The position numbers and the translations under genes were made by a program. From NCBI GenBank assembly GCA_044370375.1, contig JBILVQ010000047.1, forward strand, positions 1 through 17,383: a stretch of DNA of 17,383 bases. Direction: 5' to 3'. Below, piece after piece: positions 1 to 6,885 of this stretch (positions are counted from its first letter, which is position 1; every line of letters begins with the position of its first letter). This DNA is from JBILVQ01 sp044370375 (GTDB lineage: Bacteria > Bacteroidota > Bacteroidia > UBA4408). Under the pieces are notes generated by a model. The model searched no databases. It had not been told where the DNA came from and worked only from the letters and a program-made list of their open reading frames with translations.

Positions 1-1
1 T

Positions 2-907
2 ACAGCCAATCCACCAACGCTAGTGTTTGCGAATGTAAATAACGGCACCATTGATTTGACAGCAACACCACCGGGAATTTACACCATTACGAATACAATC
101 CCTGCAAATGCCTTTTGTCCGGGTTACATTGGTTCCTTCACCTTGACCATTACAGCCGCTCCTATTGCCACGATTGATTATGGAAGCGAAATTTTTTGTT
201 CCGGAAGTAACCAAATTCTTGGCGTTGTGGTGGCAGGAAACACAGGTGGAGTATTCTCTTCAAATCCGTCAGGTCTTGACCTAAATTCTATAAGTGGCAA
301 CATTAATCTTTCTTCAAGTCCATCAGGAAACTACATAGTTACCTATACTATTCCTGGCGGTGGTGGATGCAATTCCTTTTCTTTTTCCGAAAACATAAAT
401 ATCCTTGCATCACCTGTTGTTACTGTTAGTCCAACACAAACCATTAAAGAAGGAAGTTCTGTAGAAATAAATGCAGAAGGGATTGGAAGTTTTCTTTGGA
501 ATAACGGTGACACGCTACAAAAAATATTGGTGAGTCCCTTAGAGACAAGTTTATTTTGTGTTACCCTCAGCAACAATGGTTGTGTGGATACTGCCTGTAC
601 CAAAGTAATTGTTGAATTAGAATGCGGGGAAATTTTCATTCCAAGTGGATTCTCTCCCAACGGAGATGGCAACAACGATAATTTCAAGGTAAGAATGAAC
701 ACAAAATGTTTAAGTTCATCGCTATTACGAATTTACGACCGCTGGGGTGGTCTTCTTTTTGAATCTTCCGAAATCAACGCTGGATGGGATGGAACCTTCA
801 AAGGAGAGCTTCTTGCCAACGGAGTTTATACCTTTACTTTCGAATATAAACTACTTGATTCGGATTTTTCGGAGGTAAAGAATGGCACCGTTCAATTGGT
901 GCGATAA
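2..907 (+). CDS. 3' end of a T9SS type B surface/adhesin-like protein (gliding motility-associated C-terminal domain)
   Basis: The reading frame is open from base 2 and runs off the left edge, so only the last ~300 residues are visible and the internal GTG at 23 is not a real start. Two or more PKD/Ig-like repeats are visible, each with a G-x-Y-x-x-T-x-T-I-P motif ('GIYTITNTIP', 'GNYIVTYTIP') and a nearby Cys. The last ~95 residues are a typical CHU_C/TIGR04131-type domain: 'FIPSGFSPNGDGNNDNF', then 'RIYDRWGGLLFES', 'GWDGTFKG' and 'NGVYTFTFEYK', ending 'GTVQLVR'. In Bacteroidota this domain sends large proteins through the type IX secretion system (type B sorting) to the surface or medium. 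The role is probably adhesin-like or structural; ligand unknown. It has no evident link to the downstream ATPase gene. Confidence 0.9.
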   Translation, partial: TANPPTLVFANVNNGTIDLTATPPGIYTITNTIPANAFCPGYIGSFTLTITAAPIATIDYGSEIFCSGSNQILGVVVAGNTGGVFSSNPSGLDLNSISGNINLSSSPSGNYIVTYTIPGGGGCNSFSFSENINILASPVVTVSPTQTIKEGSSVEINAEGIGSFLWNNGDTLQKILVSPLETSLFCVTLSNNGCVDTACTKVIVELECGEIFIPSGFSPNGDGNNDNFKVRMNTKCLSSSLLRIYDRWGGLLFESSEINAGWDGTFKGELLANGVYTFTFEYKLLDSDFSEVKNGTVQLVR

Positions 908-994
908 GGTCTAATGGCAAAATCAAAAATACAATATCCGTAAAATTTGGTGTTCGTTAATGTAATTGTATAAAACGCGCAAGGAAGTCAGGGC

Positions 995-1002
995 TATCTT
1001 TG
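995..1002 (+). promoter_or_regulatory. Candidate Bacteroidota -7 promoter box (TATCTTTG) for the P-type ATPase
   Basis: TATCTTTG is an exact match to TAnnTTTG. It overlaps the TTG at 1000 that would be the longest possible start of the ATPase. If the box is used, transcription would begin a few bases after 1002 and translation at ATG 1033. The nearest upstream TTG (966-968) is 26 bases away, somewhat too far for a standard -33 element, so the promoter is only half supported. Confidence 0.4.
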
Positions 1003-1032
1003 AGCGAAAAAACAACATTACCCTTACACCCA

Positions 1033-3555
1033 ATGGATGGCTTAAGCAGGGCGGAAGCCGAGAAATTAATTTTACAATACGGATACAATCAACTGCCCGC
1101 TTCTAAGCCGAAAAACATCCTTCACATTGCCTTTGAAGTAATTAAAGAACCAATGTTTCTCTTACTGATAGGCTGTGCAACCCTGTACATTCTGTTAGGC
1201 GATTACCGGGAAGGCTTTATTCTGCTATCCACCACTTTTGTAATCATATTTATTTCATTCTATCAAAATCAAAAAACAGAAAAGGCACTCGATGCATTAA
1301 AAAAATTATCATCGCCAAGGGCAATGGTAAGAAGAGATGGCGTTGAATCAAGAATTGCAGGGAAAGATGTTGTACCGGGCGACATCATGATTTTGCACGA
1401 AGGGGACAGGATTGCTGCTGATGCCATCATGATAATTAGCATGAACCTTGTTGTTGATGAATCGATGTTGACCGGTGAATCAGTGCCCGTAAACAAGTAT
1501 AGTGAAGATCACGAAAACTCAGCCGAAAATATGGTTTTCGGAGGCACAATGGTCGTGCAAGGCAGAGGAGAAGTGAAGGTGTTGAAAACCGGCAGTCAGA
1601 CAAAGTTTGGTCAAATCGGTAAATCACTAGAAAGCATCGGGGAAAGCAGCACACCCTTGCAAAAGGAAATGAAAAAGCTGATTCGCAATTTATTCATAGC
1701 CGGCGGCTTGATAAGTATTGCAGTGATACTGGCTTTTTACTTTACAAGAGGAAACTTTATTCAAGCCCTGCTGAATGGTATTGCCTCTGCCATGGCCATT
1801 TTGCCGGAAGAGTTTTCGGTGGTGATGACGGTCTTTATGGCCTTAGGTTCATGGCGACTATCTAAAAAAAATGTATTGACAAGAAAACCAACGGCCATAG
1901 AAACATTAGGATCGGCTACAGTATTGTGCACGGATAAAACAGGAACACTCACCCAAAACAAAATGGTAATTGCTGCCTTGTACGATGGAGACAAAATTTG
2001 GAAGCAAAGCGAATTCACAGCGCAAAAAACAAATCTACTTTCGCTCATGAACGTAGGAATGAAGGCCTCTCCGAAGGATTCCATTGACCCGATGGAAAAG
2101 GCAATTTTTGAAACCTTCAAAACACTCTCAGAGGGTTTAGAAAAACAATCGCAACGGTTAAAAGAATATCCACTCAGTAAAGAATTCTTTGCCATTACTT
2201 GTGTTGAAAAGGTGCCGGGAAAAACCGAATTGCTGGTATCAAGCAAGGGAGCACCCGAGGTCATTTTAGGGATGTGTAATCTCAACAAGGCAGAAAAAGA
2301 CAAGCAAATGTTGGCGGTTCAACAAATGGCAGAAAAAGGATATCGGGTACTTGGATTGGCTCAAAATACAATATCAGAAGATAAATTACCGGAAAAGCAA
2401 AGCGAGTTCAAGCTAATCTTTCGGGGCTTGATCGCCTTTGAAGATCCGATTCGTGAAGAGGTACCACAAGCCATTTCAGAATGCAAAAGAGCAGGCATAA
2501 AAGTAATCATGATCACAGGAGATTATCCATTCACTGCTCAAAGCATTGCTCTGCAAATTGGGATGAGTGGAAAGCAAGAAATAATAACAGGAGATGAATT
2601 AAATAAACTAAATGATGAAGAATTAAAAACAAAAATTAACCGGATAAATATTTTTGCCAGGGTGGTCCCGGAACAAAAATTGCGTATTGTTGAGGCCCTA
2701 AAGGCCAACCATGAAGTGGTTGCCATGACCGGAGACGGTGTTAATGATGCGCCTGCTTTGAAAGCAGCAGACATCGGCATTGCCATGGGAAACAAAGGAA
2801 CAGATGTTGCAAGGGAAGCTTCCTCGTTGGTACTGATGGATGATAATTTTGCTTCAATTGTATCGGCCATCCGACTTGGCAGGAGAATTTTCGATAACCT
2901 TCAAAAAGCCATGTCTTACATCATGGCCATACACATTCCTATTATCGGATTGGCACTTATTCCGGCATTCATGCCCATGTTACCCATCCTGTTAATGCCG
3001 TTGCACATTGTTTTTATGGAACTGATAATCGACCCTGTTTGTTCTATCGCCTTTGAATCGGAAAAGGAAGAAAAAGGAATTATGGAACGGCCACCAAGAA
3101 ATTCGAATAAAGCCTTCTTTGGAAAAAAAAGGATATGGCTAAGTGTTCTGGAAGGAACAATACTTTTGGCAAGCGTTATTATCATTTATTTCATCTCTGC
3201 GAATATGGGGCACTCAGAAAATGAAACAAGAGCCATCACTTTTTCAACCTTAATTCTCGGCAATATTTTTCTCATCCTTACCAGTCTTTCAAAAACAAGA
3301 AGTCTTGTTGCCGTTTTAAGAGAAGGAAATAAATCACTCCTCATCATTCTTTCGGTAGCCATGGTTTTGTTGATTGCCGTAAATTCAATTCCCGCTTTAC
3401 GAATAATTTTCAATTTTGATTATCCGGGGATACAACATTTTGCACCCCCTATCATTGCATCTGGATTTGTTTTAATAACCCTGGAATTGTTGAAGTATTA
3501 TAATCTTAAAAAAAATCGAAAAAAAATATTGTCAACAGAATCATTCGAACCATGA
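1033..3555 (+). CDS. Cation-translocating P-type ATPase (P2-like)
   Basis: A P-type ATPase of about 840 residues that couples ATP hydrolysis to cation transport across the inner membrane. Positions below count from TTG 1000; subtract 11 for the preferred ATG 1033. Visible are the actuator loop TGES (158-161), the M4 motif PEEFS (269-273), phosphorylation site DKTGTLT with Asp312, nucleotide-domain KGAPE (416-420), hinge GDGVNDAPA (578-586), and M6 'MELIIDPVCSIAFE'. There is no N-terminal CxxC or His-rich metal domain and no CPC motif, so it is not a CopA/ZntA-type heavy-metal pump. PEEFS replaces the PEGLP of SERCA-type Ca pumps, and M6 has Asp-Pro where Ca pumps have Asp-Gly, so the ion is unknown. 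I prefer ATG 1033 because a -7 box overlaps the TTG and the conserved G-L-S-x-x-E-A opening follows directly. It appears to be a single-gene unit. Confidence 0.93.
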   Translation: MDGLSRAEAEKLILQYGYNQLPASKPKNILHIAFEVIKEPMFLLLIGCATLYILLGDYREGFILLSTTFVIIFISFYQNQKTEKALDALKKLSSPRAMVRRDGVESRIAGKDVVPGDIMILHEGDRIAADAIMIISMNLVVDESMLTGESVPVNKYSEDHENSAENMVFGGTMVVQGRGEVKVLKTGSQTKFGQIGKSLESIGESSTPLQKEMKKLIRNLFIAGGLISIAVILAFYFTRGNFIQALLNGIASAMAILPEEFSVVMTVFMALGSWRLSKKNVLTRKPTAIETLGSATVLCTDKTGTLTQNKMVIAALYDGDKIWKQSEFTAQKTNLLSLMNVGMKASPKDSIDPMEKAIFETFKTLSEGLEKQSQRLKEYPLSKEFFAITCVEKVPGKTELLVSSKGAPEVILGMCNLNKAEKDKQMLAVQQMAEKGYRVLGLAQNTISEDKLPEKQSEFKLIFRGLIAFEDPIREEVPQAISECKRAGIKVIMITGDYPFTAQSIALQIGMSGKQEIITGDELNKLNDEELKTKINRINIFARVVPEQKLRIVEALKANHEVVAMTGDGVNDAPALKAADIGIAMGNKGTDVAREASSLVLMDDNFASIVSAIRLGRRIFDNLQKAMSYIMAIHIPIIGLALIPAFMPMLPILLMPLHIVFMELIIDPVCSIAFESEKEEKGIMERPPRNSNKAFFGKKRIWLSVLEGTILLASVIIIYFISANMGHSENETRAITFSTLILGNIFLILTSLSKTRSLVAVLREGNKSLLIILSVAMVLLIAVNSIPALRIIFNFDYPGIQHFAPPIIASGFVLITLELLKYYNLKKNRKKILSTESFEP

Positions 3556-3613
3556 AGGACAAAAGTAATTCCGAACTGAAAAACTTTGTTCTGTAGAAAA
3601 TAAAAGGTCCTTG

Positions 3614-3826
3614 ATGAGACTTAACGAATACAACATGGTTTCATTACCCAAAAGGAAAAATAAAGATGAACCGGTAAGTCATTCAAGGTTAAACAAACAC
3701 TTTTCTTTGAATAAAATTCAATATACAGACGCGGGAATGCAACAAAATTATAGGAAAATACTACTTTTGACAATTCGTAGTATTTTCGAAAACCTAGTAG
3801 GATTAAAACTTGAAAAAGCAGAATAA
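3614..3826 (+). CDS. Doubtful small hypothetical protein (70 aa)
   Basis: Open frame from ATG 3614 to a TAA at 3824-3826. The product is basic and Lys/Asn-rich, without a signal peptide, membrane segment or familiar motif. The codons are not unlike those of the neighbours. An 11-bp perfect inverted repeat lies inside it, and a competing frame of similar length runs on the opposite strand (3621-3893), so chance is a real possibility. There is no promoter box upstream. I list it only so the gap is not silently dropped. Confidence 0.2.
   Translation: MRLNEYNMVSLPKRKNKDEPVSHSRLNKHFSLNKIQYTDAGMQQNYRKILLLTIRSIFENLVGLKLEKAE
3754..3787. repeat. Perfect 11-bp inverted repeat with 12-base spacer
   Basis: The left arm GAAAATACTAC (3754-3764) and right arm GTAGTATTTTC (3777-3787) are exact reverse complements separated by 12 bases. 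TAGG (3751-3754) and CCTA (3793-3796) could extend the fold past a bulge. There is no T-run directly after it, so it is not a classical terminator. It lies 90 bases before the methyltransferase-lipoprotein gene, which would suit an operator or RNA hairpin. Confidence 0.55.
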
Positions 3827-3876
3827 TCCATTGTGTTTTTGCAATGCGTAATTCCACAAAAACCAAACAAAAATAA

Positions 3877-4608
3877 ATGCATCGAAATTTCAAACAATCA
3901 TTTCTAGCGGTTCTTACAACGGCTCATTTGTTGTTTACCGCATGCTCTCCAAAAGATAAAACCAACCATCACGATCATCCGCATAAAAATAGCGAAGAGG
4001 GTCATGCTCATCCCGGTCATGATGCCAATAAACACATGAACAGCAGCAGCTTTTCCGAATTGGTAGACCGTTTTGAAAATACGGAACGAATGGAATGGCA
4101 AAAACCGGAGCAGGTGGTTGATTTTCTGGGCGACCTGAAGGGAAAAAAAGTGTATGATCTTGGTGCAGGAACCGGTTATTTTAGTTTTCGTTTTGTTGAA
4201 AAAGGGGCCTTGGTAATAGCAGCAGATGTAGATGAGCGTTTTATTCAGTTCATGCAAAACAAAAGAGACAGCTTAAAAATACCTGAAGAGAAATTTCAAC
4301 TGAGAAAAATCCCTTATGATCATCCGGATTTAAATGCAAACGAGGTGGACTTTGTTTTTATTTGCGATGTTTATCATCACATTGAAAACAGAAAATCCTA
4401 TTTCGAAAAGGTGTTGAAAGGTCTACAAACATCCGGCAAGTTGGTGGTGGTAGATTTCAAAAAAACCGAGAGTCCGGTAGGTCCTCCCATGGAGATGAAA
4501 ATGGAAGCAGATGAAATTGAGAAAGAATTGCGTATGGCGGGATTTACAAAGATCAGCACCAACAACGATTTACTTCCTTATCAATATATTCTGGTAGCTG
4601 AAAAATAG
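3877..4608 (+). CDS. Predicted lipoprotein with His-rich linker and class I SAM-methyltransferase domain
   Basis: The N-terminus has a basic start, a hydrophobic stretch and a lipobox 'LLFTAC' with Cys23, predicting a lipoprotein exported across the inner membrane. Residues 31-53 contain eight His (31, 32, 34, 36, 43, 45, 48, 53) among Asp, Glu and Pro, a likely metal-binding linker. From ~residue 60 it is a class I methyltransferase: motif I 'VYDLGAGTGYFSFRF' (92-106), acidic motif II 'VIAADVDERF', and 'VDFVFICDVYHHIEN' around motif IV. SAM is cytoplasmic, so a lipidated methyltransferase outside the inner membrane is odd: either the domain has another role, or the signal is not processed. 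The substrate is unknown. It is followed 34 bases later by a membrane methyltransferase gene, so the two may be co-transcribed. Confidence 0.85.
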   Translation: MHRNFKQSFLAVLTTAHLLFTACSPKDKTNHHDHPHKNSEEGHAHPGHDANKHMNSSSFSELVDRFENTERMEWQKPEQVVDFLGDLKGKKVYDLGAGTGYFSFRFVEKGALVIAADVDERFIQFMQNKRDSLKIPEEKFQLRKIPYDHPDLNANEVDFVFICDVYHHIENRKSYFEKVLKGLQTSGKLVVVDFKKTESPVGPPMEMKMEADEIEKELRMAGFTKISTNNDLLPYQYILVAEK

Positions 4609-4642
4609 AACCGGAAACTAGCGCAAAAAAAAATTTAAACCG

Positions 4643-5098
4643 GTGACTACACAGCAAAAAGACAAAATTCTGGTAAGTATTCAATTTCTGTTGCTAGGCA
4701 TTTATCTGATTCCGGTGAAAGCATTTACCATTCCTTTGCCTGCTTGGTTATCCATCACGGGGTTTTGGATCGGACTAACAGGTTGCATTCCCATTGTTAT
4801 GGCCATGATTGCACTCAATGTAAACCTTTCACCCTTTCCAACACCTAAAAAATCGGCTAGGCTTATTCAACATGGAATTTTTAAATTTGTGCGCCATCCC
4901 ATCTATTCCGGAATACTACTTTTTTGTTTTGGATTTAGCTTATACCAAGCCAATTTATTTCAATGGCTTGTCTCCTTCCTCCTACTTACATTGTTTATCT
5001 ATAAGGCGAAATACGAGGAAGGTCTGTTGCAAAAAAAATTCAATGAATATGCCACCTACAAGAAAAAAACCGGAATGTTTTTACCGCGTTTCACTTAA
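4643..5098 (+). CDS. ICMT/PEMT-family integral membrane methyltransferase-like protein
   Basis: A 151-residue membrane protein with about four hydrophobic segments. The C-terminal half has the SAM-binding signature of the isoprenylcysteine carboxyl-methyltransferase/phospholipid methyltransferase group: 'GIFKFVRHPIYSG' followed by 'AKYEEGLLQKKF', 'YATYKKKTG' and a final 'FLPRF'. The Glu-Glu after the last membrane span and the R-H-P-x-Y motif are hallmarks of that fold. The start is GTG 4643; no ATG is available between the in-frame TAG at 4619-4621 and the conserved region. Substrate is unknown; bacterial members modify lipids, small thiols or metalloids, and none can be chosen here. It lies between the lipoprotein methyltransferase and the SRPBCC gene with short gaps, consistent with an operon. 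Confidence 0.8.
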   Translation: MTTQQKDKILVSIQFLLLGIYLIPVKAFTIPLPAWLSITGFWIGLTGCIPIVMAMIALNVNLSPFPTPKKSARLIQHGIFKFVRHPIYSGILLFCFGFSLYQANLFQWLVSFLLLTLFIYKAKYEEGLLQKKFNEYATYKKKTGMFLPRFT

Positions 5099-5121
5099 AA
5101 ATCTTTCTTAAAAAATTTCTC

Positions 5122-5547
5122 ATGTTTTCCTCCGTCCTTGCCTTAAATCACCAAAGCAAAAGAGACCCTGAACATCTTTTTTCCTGTTTAAGCGACATGG
5201 AAAAATTTGTAGCTGTTCACCCAGTCATTCGAAAAATTGAACCCATTCATCCAAGCGAATTTCGGTTTTATGAAACCCTGCGGTTTTTCTATATTCCCTT
5301 TTCGTTTCAATACAAAGTAGAGGTATTGGCCAACGACAAGGAAAAAACGGTTCAAATGGTGTCAAATATTTTTGGCCTGGTTGACTTACGACTAGATTTT
5401 ATAATAGTACCAACAGCGGAAGGAAATCATCTTGAAGAAAAAGTTTATTTCAAGGCCAAGGTGCCGGTGCTTGGACTAATGAAATTAGTATTTAGAAAGC
5501 AGCACAAAAAACTATTTCAAAACATCGAAAAAATGGTGTTTTTTTAG
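5122..5547 (+). CDS. SRPBCC-fold (START/polyketide cyclase-like) protein
   Basis: A 141-residue soluble protein. The beginning 'ALNHQSKRDPEHLFSCLSDMEKFVAVHP' matches the usual opening of SRPBCC proteins (strand, short helices, 'L.D...F...HP'), and the C-terminus forms the expected long helix. These proteins bind hydrophobic ligands in a deep cavity; many have no known ligand. There is no signal peptide. It ends in 'MVFF', and its TAG stop touches the possible antisense pseudogene fragment at 5544-5645. It is probably the last gene of the 3877-5547 run (23-base gap to the preceding gene). Confidence 0.75.
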   Translation: MFSSVLALNHQSKRDPEHLFSCLSDMEKFVAVHPVIRKIEPIHPSEFRFYETLRFFYIPFSFQYKVEVLANDKEKTVQMVSNIFGLVDLRLDFIIVPTAEGNHLEEKVYFKAKVPVLGLMKLVFRKQHKKLFQNIEKMVFF

Positions 5548-5645
5548 AAACCTTCTATCCCAACCCGCAGCAAGTTTCCGGTGACAAAAGATGTTTGAAG
5601 CAACAATGAACTTTCGGGACCGAGCTTAGACATCGGAAAAAAGGA
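5544..5645 (-). pseudogene. Possible remnant of the C-terminus of an outer-membrane protein gene
   Basis: Read on the - strand, 5645 to 5544 is open and encodes 'SFFPMSKLGPES', 'SLLLQTSFVTGN', 'LLRVGIEGF' and then TAA. The alternating pattern and a terminal Phe resemble the last strands of a bacterial beta-barrel. A stop (TAA, 5648-5646) closes the frame upstream. If one T were restored in the six-base homopolymer just upstream, the frame would extend by about a dozen more residues ('KASFVNP'), which hints at frameshift decay. No start or upstream body is present, so if real it is a fossil of about 100-140 bases. Chance cannot be excluded. Confidence 0.3.
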
Positions 5646-5659
5646 TTAACGAAACTAGC

Positions 5660-5684
5660 TTTTCGCTTTCAGTTAAAGCGAAAA
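5660..5684. terminator. 10-bp perfect hairpin, terminator-like or operator
   Basis: TTTTCGCTTT (5660-5669) and AAAGCGAAAA (5675-5684) pair perfectly around a 5-base loop, followed by TTTCAT. This could terminate the upstream 3877-5547 run. The stem is AT-rich with only three G-C pairs and the T-run is short, so it is weak as an intrinsic terminator. It ends 5 bases before the -7 box at 5690, so it could equally be an operator covering the -33 region. Confidence 0.45.
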
Positions 5685-5689
5685 TTTCA

Positions 5690-5697
5690 TATATTTG
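5690..5697 (+). promoter_or_regulatory. -7 promoter box (TATATTTG) of the six-repeat T9SS protein gene
   Basis: TATATTTG is an exact match to TAnnTTTG and lies 14 bases before ATG 5712, giving a very short leader. No TTG is found at the usual -33 distance; instead the hairpin at 5660-5684 occupies that region. Confidence 0.5.
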
Positions 5698-5711
5698 ATA
5701 AAAGTTTAGTT

Positions 5712-6881
5712 ATGAAAACAACATTTTTGTATTTAAGAATTACTCTACTTTTCTTCCTGCTATTACTTTTTGCTGGAACAGGAAAAGCTCAACCGGAATG
5801 GATGAGTGTACCCTTGCCACAAGGTGTTCAACAAATTGGTTACAACGGTTGCACTTTTTTGGGTGCAGGCGGAGATTATGCCTACTTATCAACCGATTAT
5901 GGCACACAATTATGGCGGTCAAATTTGGGTGAATTATTTGAACCAATACCATTGCCTCCGGGAATTACGCAATTGGGGGTTAATGGATGCAAATTTGAAG
6001 GTGCAGGTGGTGGAAACTTTTCAGAAGCACATTTTGCCTATTTTTCAGCAAATTTCGGCACAAGTTTGTATCGTGTAACCGAATCAGGCCATTGGACCAT
6101 TGTTCCCCTTCCGCAGGGAATTAGCCAAATAGGCGCTAACGGGGTTTCCTTTAAAGGTGTAGGAGCACATTATGCCTGTTTAACGAGCAACAATGGTTCT
6201 GTAATTCACTTGCATGATGGAAACACATGGTCAACTATTCCTATGCCTCCGGGAATTACACAATTCAGCGATGTTGGCAACCCACATTTAAATGTTGGAC
6301 AAGGTCTATTCGCAACCAGCAATAATGGCAATGAGCTTTTTGGCTATTGGGGTCAATGGTTTCCTATAGCATTGCCCTACACCGGCTTCACCTTTTTGAG
6401 TGATTCCAACGATTTCATTTATTCTGGGTATCATCAAAATAGCCCTATGATTTTTTCTAGCGAAAATAACGGAACTAACCTCTTTCAAAACATAGGAGCG
6501 TGGGGACCACTGCAGACCCCTCCAGGTGTTACACAATGGGGCGACAGTGGCAGTTCTATCATTGGAGCTTCCGGACCTTGTATTTATGCAGTTACCAATT
6601 TTGGAGCCAGCCTTTATGTTACCATTAACATGATACTCTCCCATGAAGAAAAAAAAGCGAAAGCAAAATTCAGCATTTTACCTAACCCCGGAAGGGAGAC
6701 CATTTTTATTAAAGGTGAAGAGAGAGAAACCCTTATCCTAAGTAATCAAATAGGCCAAGAAATAAGGAGAATTGAATTAAATGAACAAAATAATTTCAAC
6801 TTCTCAGTTGCTGGTCTTTCACCCGGACTTTATTTTATTTCAGGGAATAGTGGGCAACAAAAATTTGTGGTAATGGAATGA
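5712..6881 (+). CDS. Secreted six-repeat protein with T9SS type A sorting domain
   Basis: A 389-residue protein with an N-terminal signal peptide (basic start, long Leu/Phe core, cleavage near 'GKAQ'). Residues ~30-305 are six degenerate repeats of ~45 residues, each starting with a P-[LM]-P-x-G-[IV]-x-Q motif ('VPLPQGVQQIG', 'IPLPPGITQLG', 'VPLPQGISQIG', 'IPMPPGITQF', then weaker copies, last 'TPPGVTQWG') and later an '[NY]xG[ST]xL[WYF]' motif. Six such blades would suit a six-bladed beta-propeller. The last ~70 residues are a Por secretion tail: 'FSILPNPGRETIFIKG', 'NQIGQEIRRIEL', 'LSPGLYFISG' and 'QKFVVME', sending it through T9SS. No function is assigned. It is followed 4 bases later by the DUF4350-like gene. 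Confidence 0.87.
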   Translation: MKTTFLYLRITLLFFLLLLFAGTGKAQPEWMSVPLPQGVQQIGYNGCTFLGAGGDYAYLSTDYGTQLWRSNLGELFEPIPLPPGITQLGVNGCKFEGAGGGNFSEAHFAYFSANFGTSLYRVTESGHWTIVPLPQGISQIGANGVSFKGVGAHYACLTSNNGSVIHLHDGNTWSTIPMPPGITQFSDVGNPHLNVGQGLFATSNNGNELFGYWGQWFPIALPYTGFTFLSDSNDFIYSGYHQNSPMIFSSENNGTNLFQNIGAWGPLQTPPGVTQWGDSGSSIIGASGPCIYAVTNFGASLYVTINMILSHEEKKAKAKFSILPNPGRETIFIKGEERETLILSNQIGQEIRRIELNEQNNFNFSVAGLSPGLYFISGNSGQQKFVVME

Positions 6882-6885
6882 TGAT

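Larger units (their letters stand above)
3556..3876. other. Non-coding or weakly coding gap after the ATPase gene
   Basis: This 321-base stretch has no convincing gene. A long-range inverted repeat (CATGAAGGAC at 3551-3560 against GTCCTTGATG at 3607-3616, 9 of 10 bases paired) starts at the ATPase stop codon and could fold its 3' end. A perfect 11-bp dyad lies at 3754-3787. A 70-codon open frame (3614-3826) covers most of the middle, but I cannot match it to anything. No clear TAnnTTTG box precedes the next gene at 3877. Confidence 0.5.

Noticed and set aside
343..702. 119-codon frame on the - strand inside the T9SS surface-protein gene
   Set aside because: It is a shadow of a well-supported + strand frame and shows no domain.
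956..969. GTTAATGTAATTGT as a fourth copy of the Crp/Fnr-like dyad before the ATPase gene
   Set aside because: The half-sites do not fit GTnAC and the distance to the -7 box is 39, not 36.
1761..2303. 180-codon frame on the - strand inside the P-type ATPase gene
   Set aside because: The + strand frame has all ATPase motifs through this stretch; the - frame has none.
3830..3847. CATTG/CAATG inverted repeat before the methyltransferase-lipoprotein gene
   Set aside because: The arms are only 5 bp, expected by chance in AT-rich DNA, and no promoter box is next to it.
3621..3893. 90-codon frame on the - strand opposite the small hypothetical protein
   Set aside because: Its sequence is hydrophobic-aromatic low complexity without a familiar motif, and it extends over the start of the methyltransferase gene; probably chance.
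4872..5111. 79-codon + frame overlapping the ICMT-like gene
   Set aside because: It overlaps the conserved R-H-P-x-Y region of the real frame and carries no motif of its own.
5553..5585. 'FYPNPQQVSG' in one + frame, resembling a T9SS sorting-tail start
   Set aside because: It is not in frame with the preceding gene and stops soon after; the - strand reading of the same bases makes more sense.
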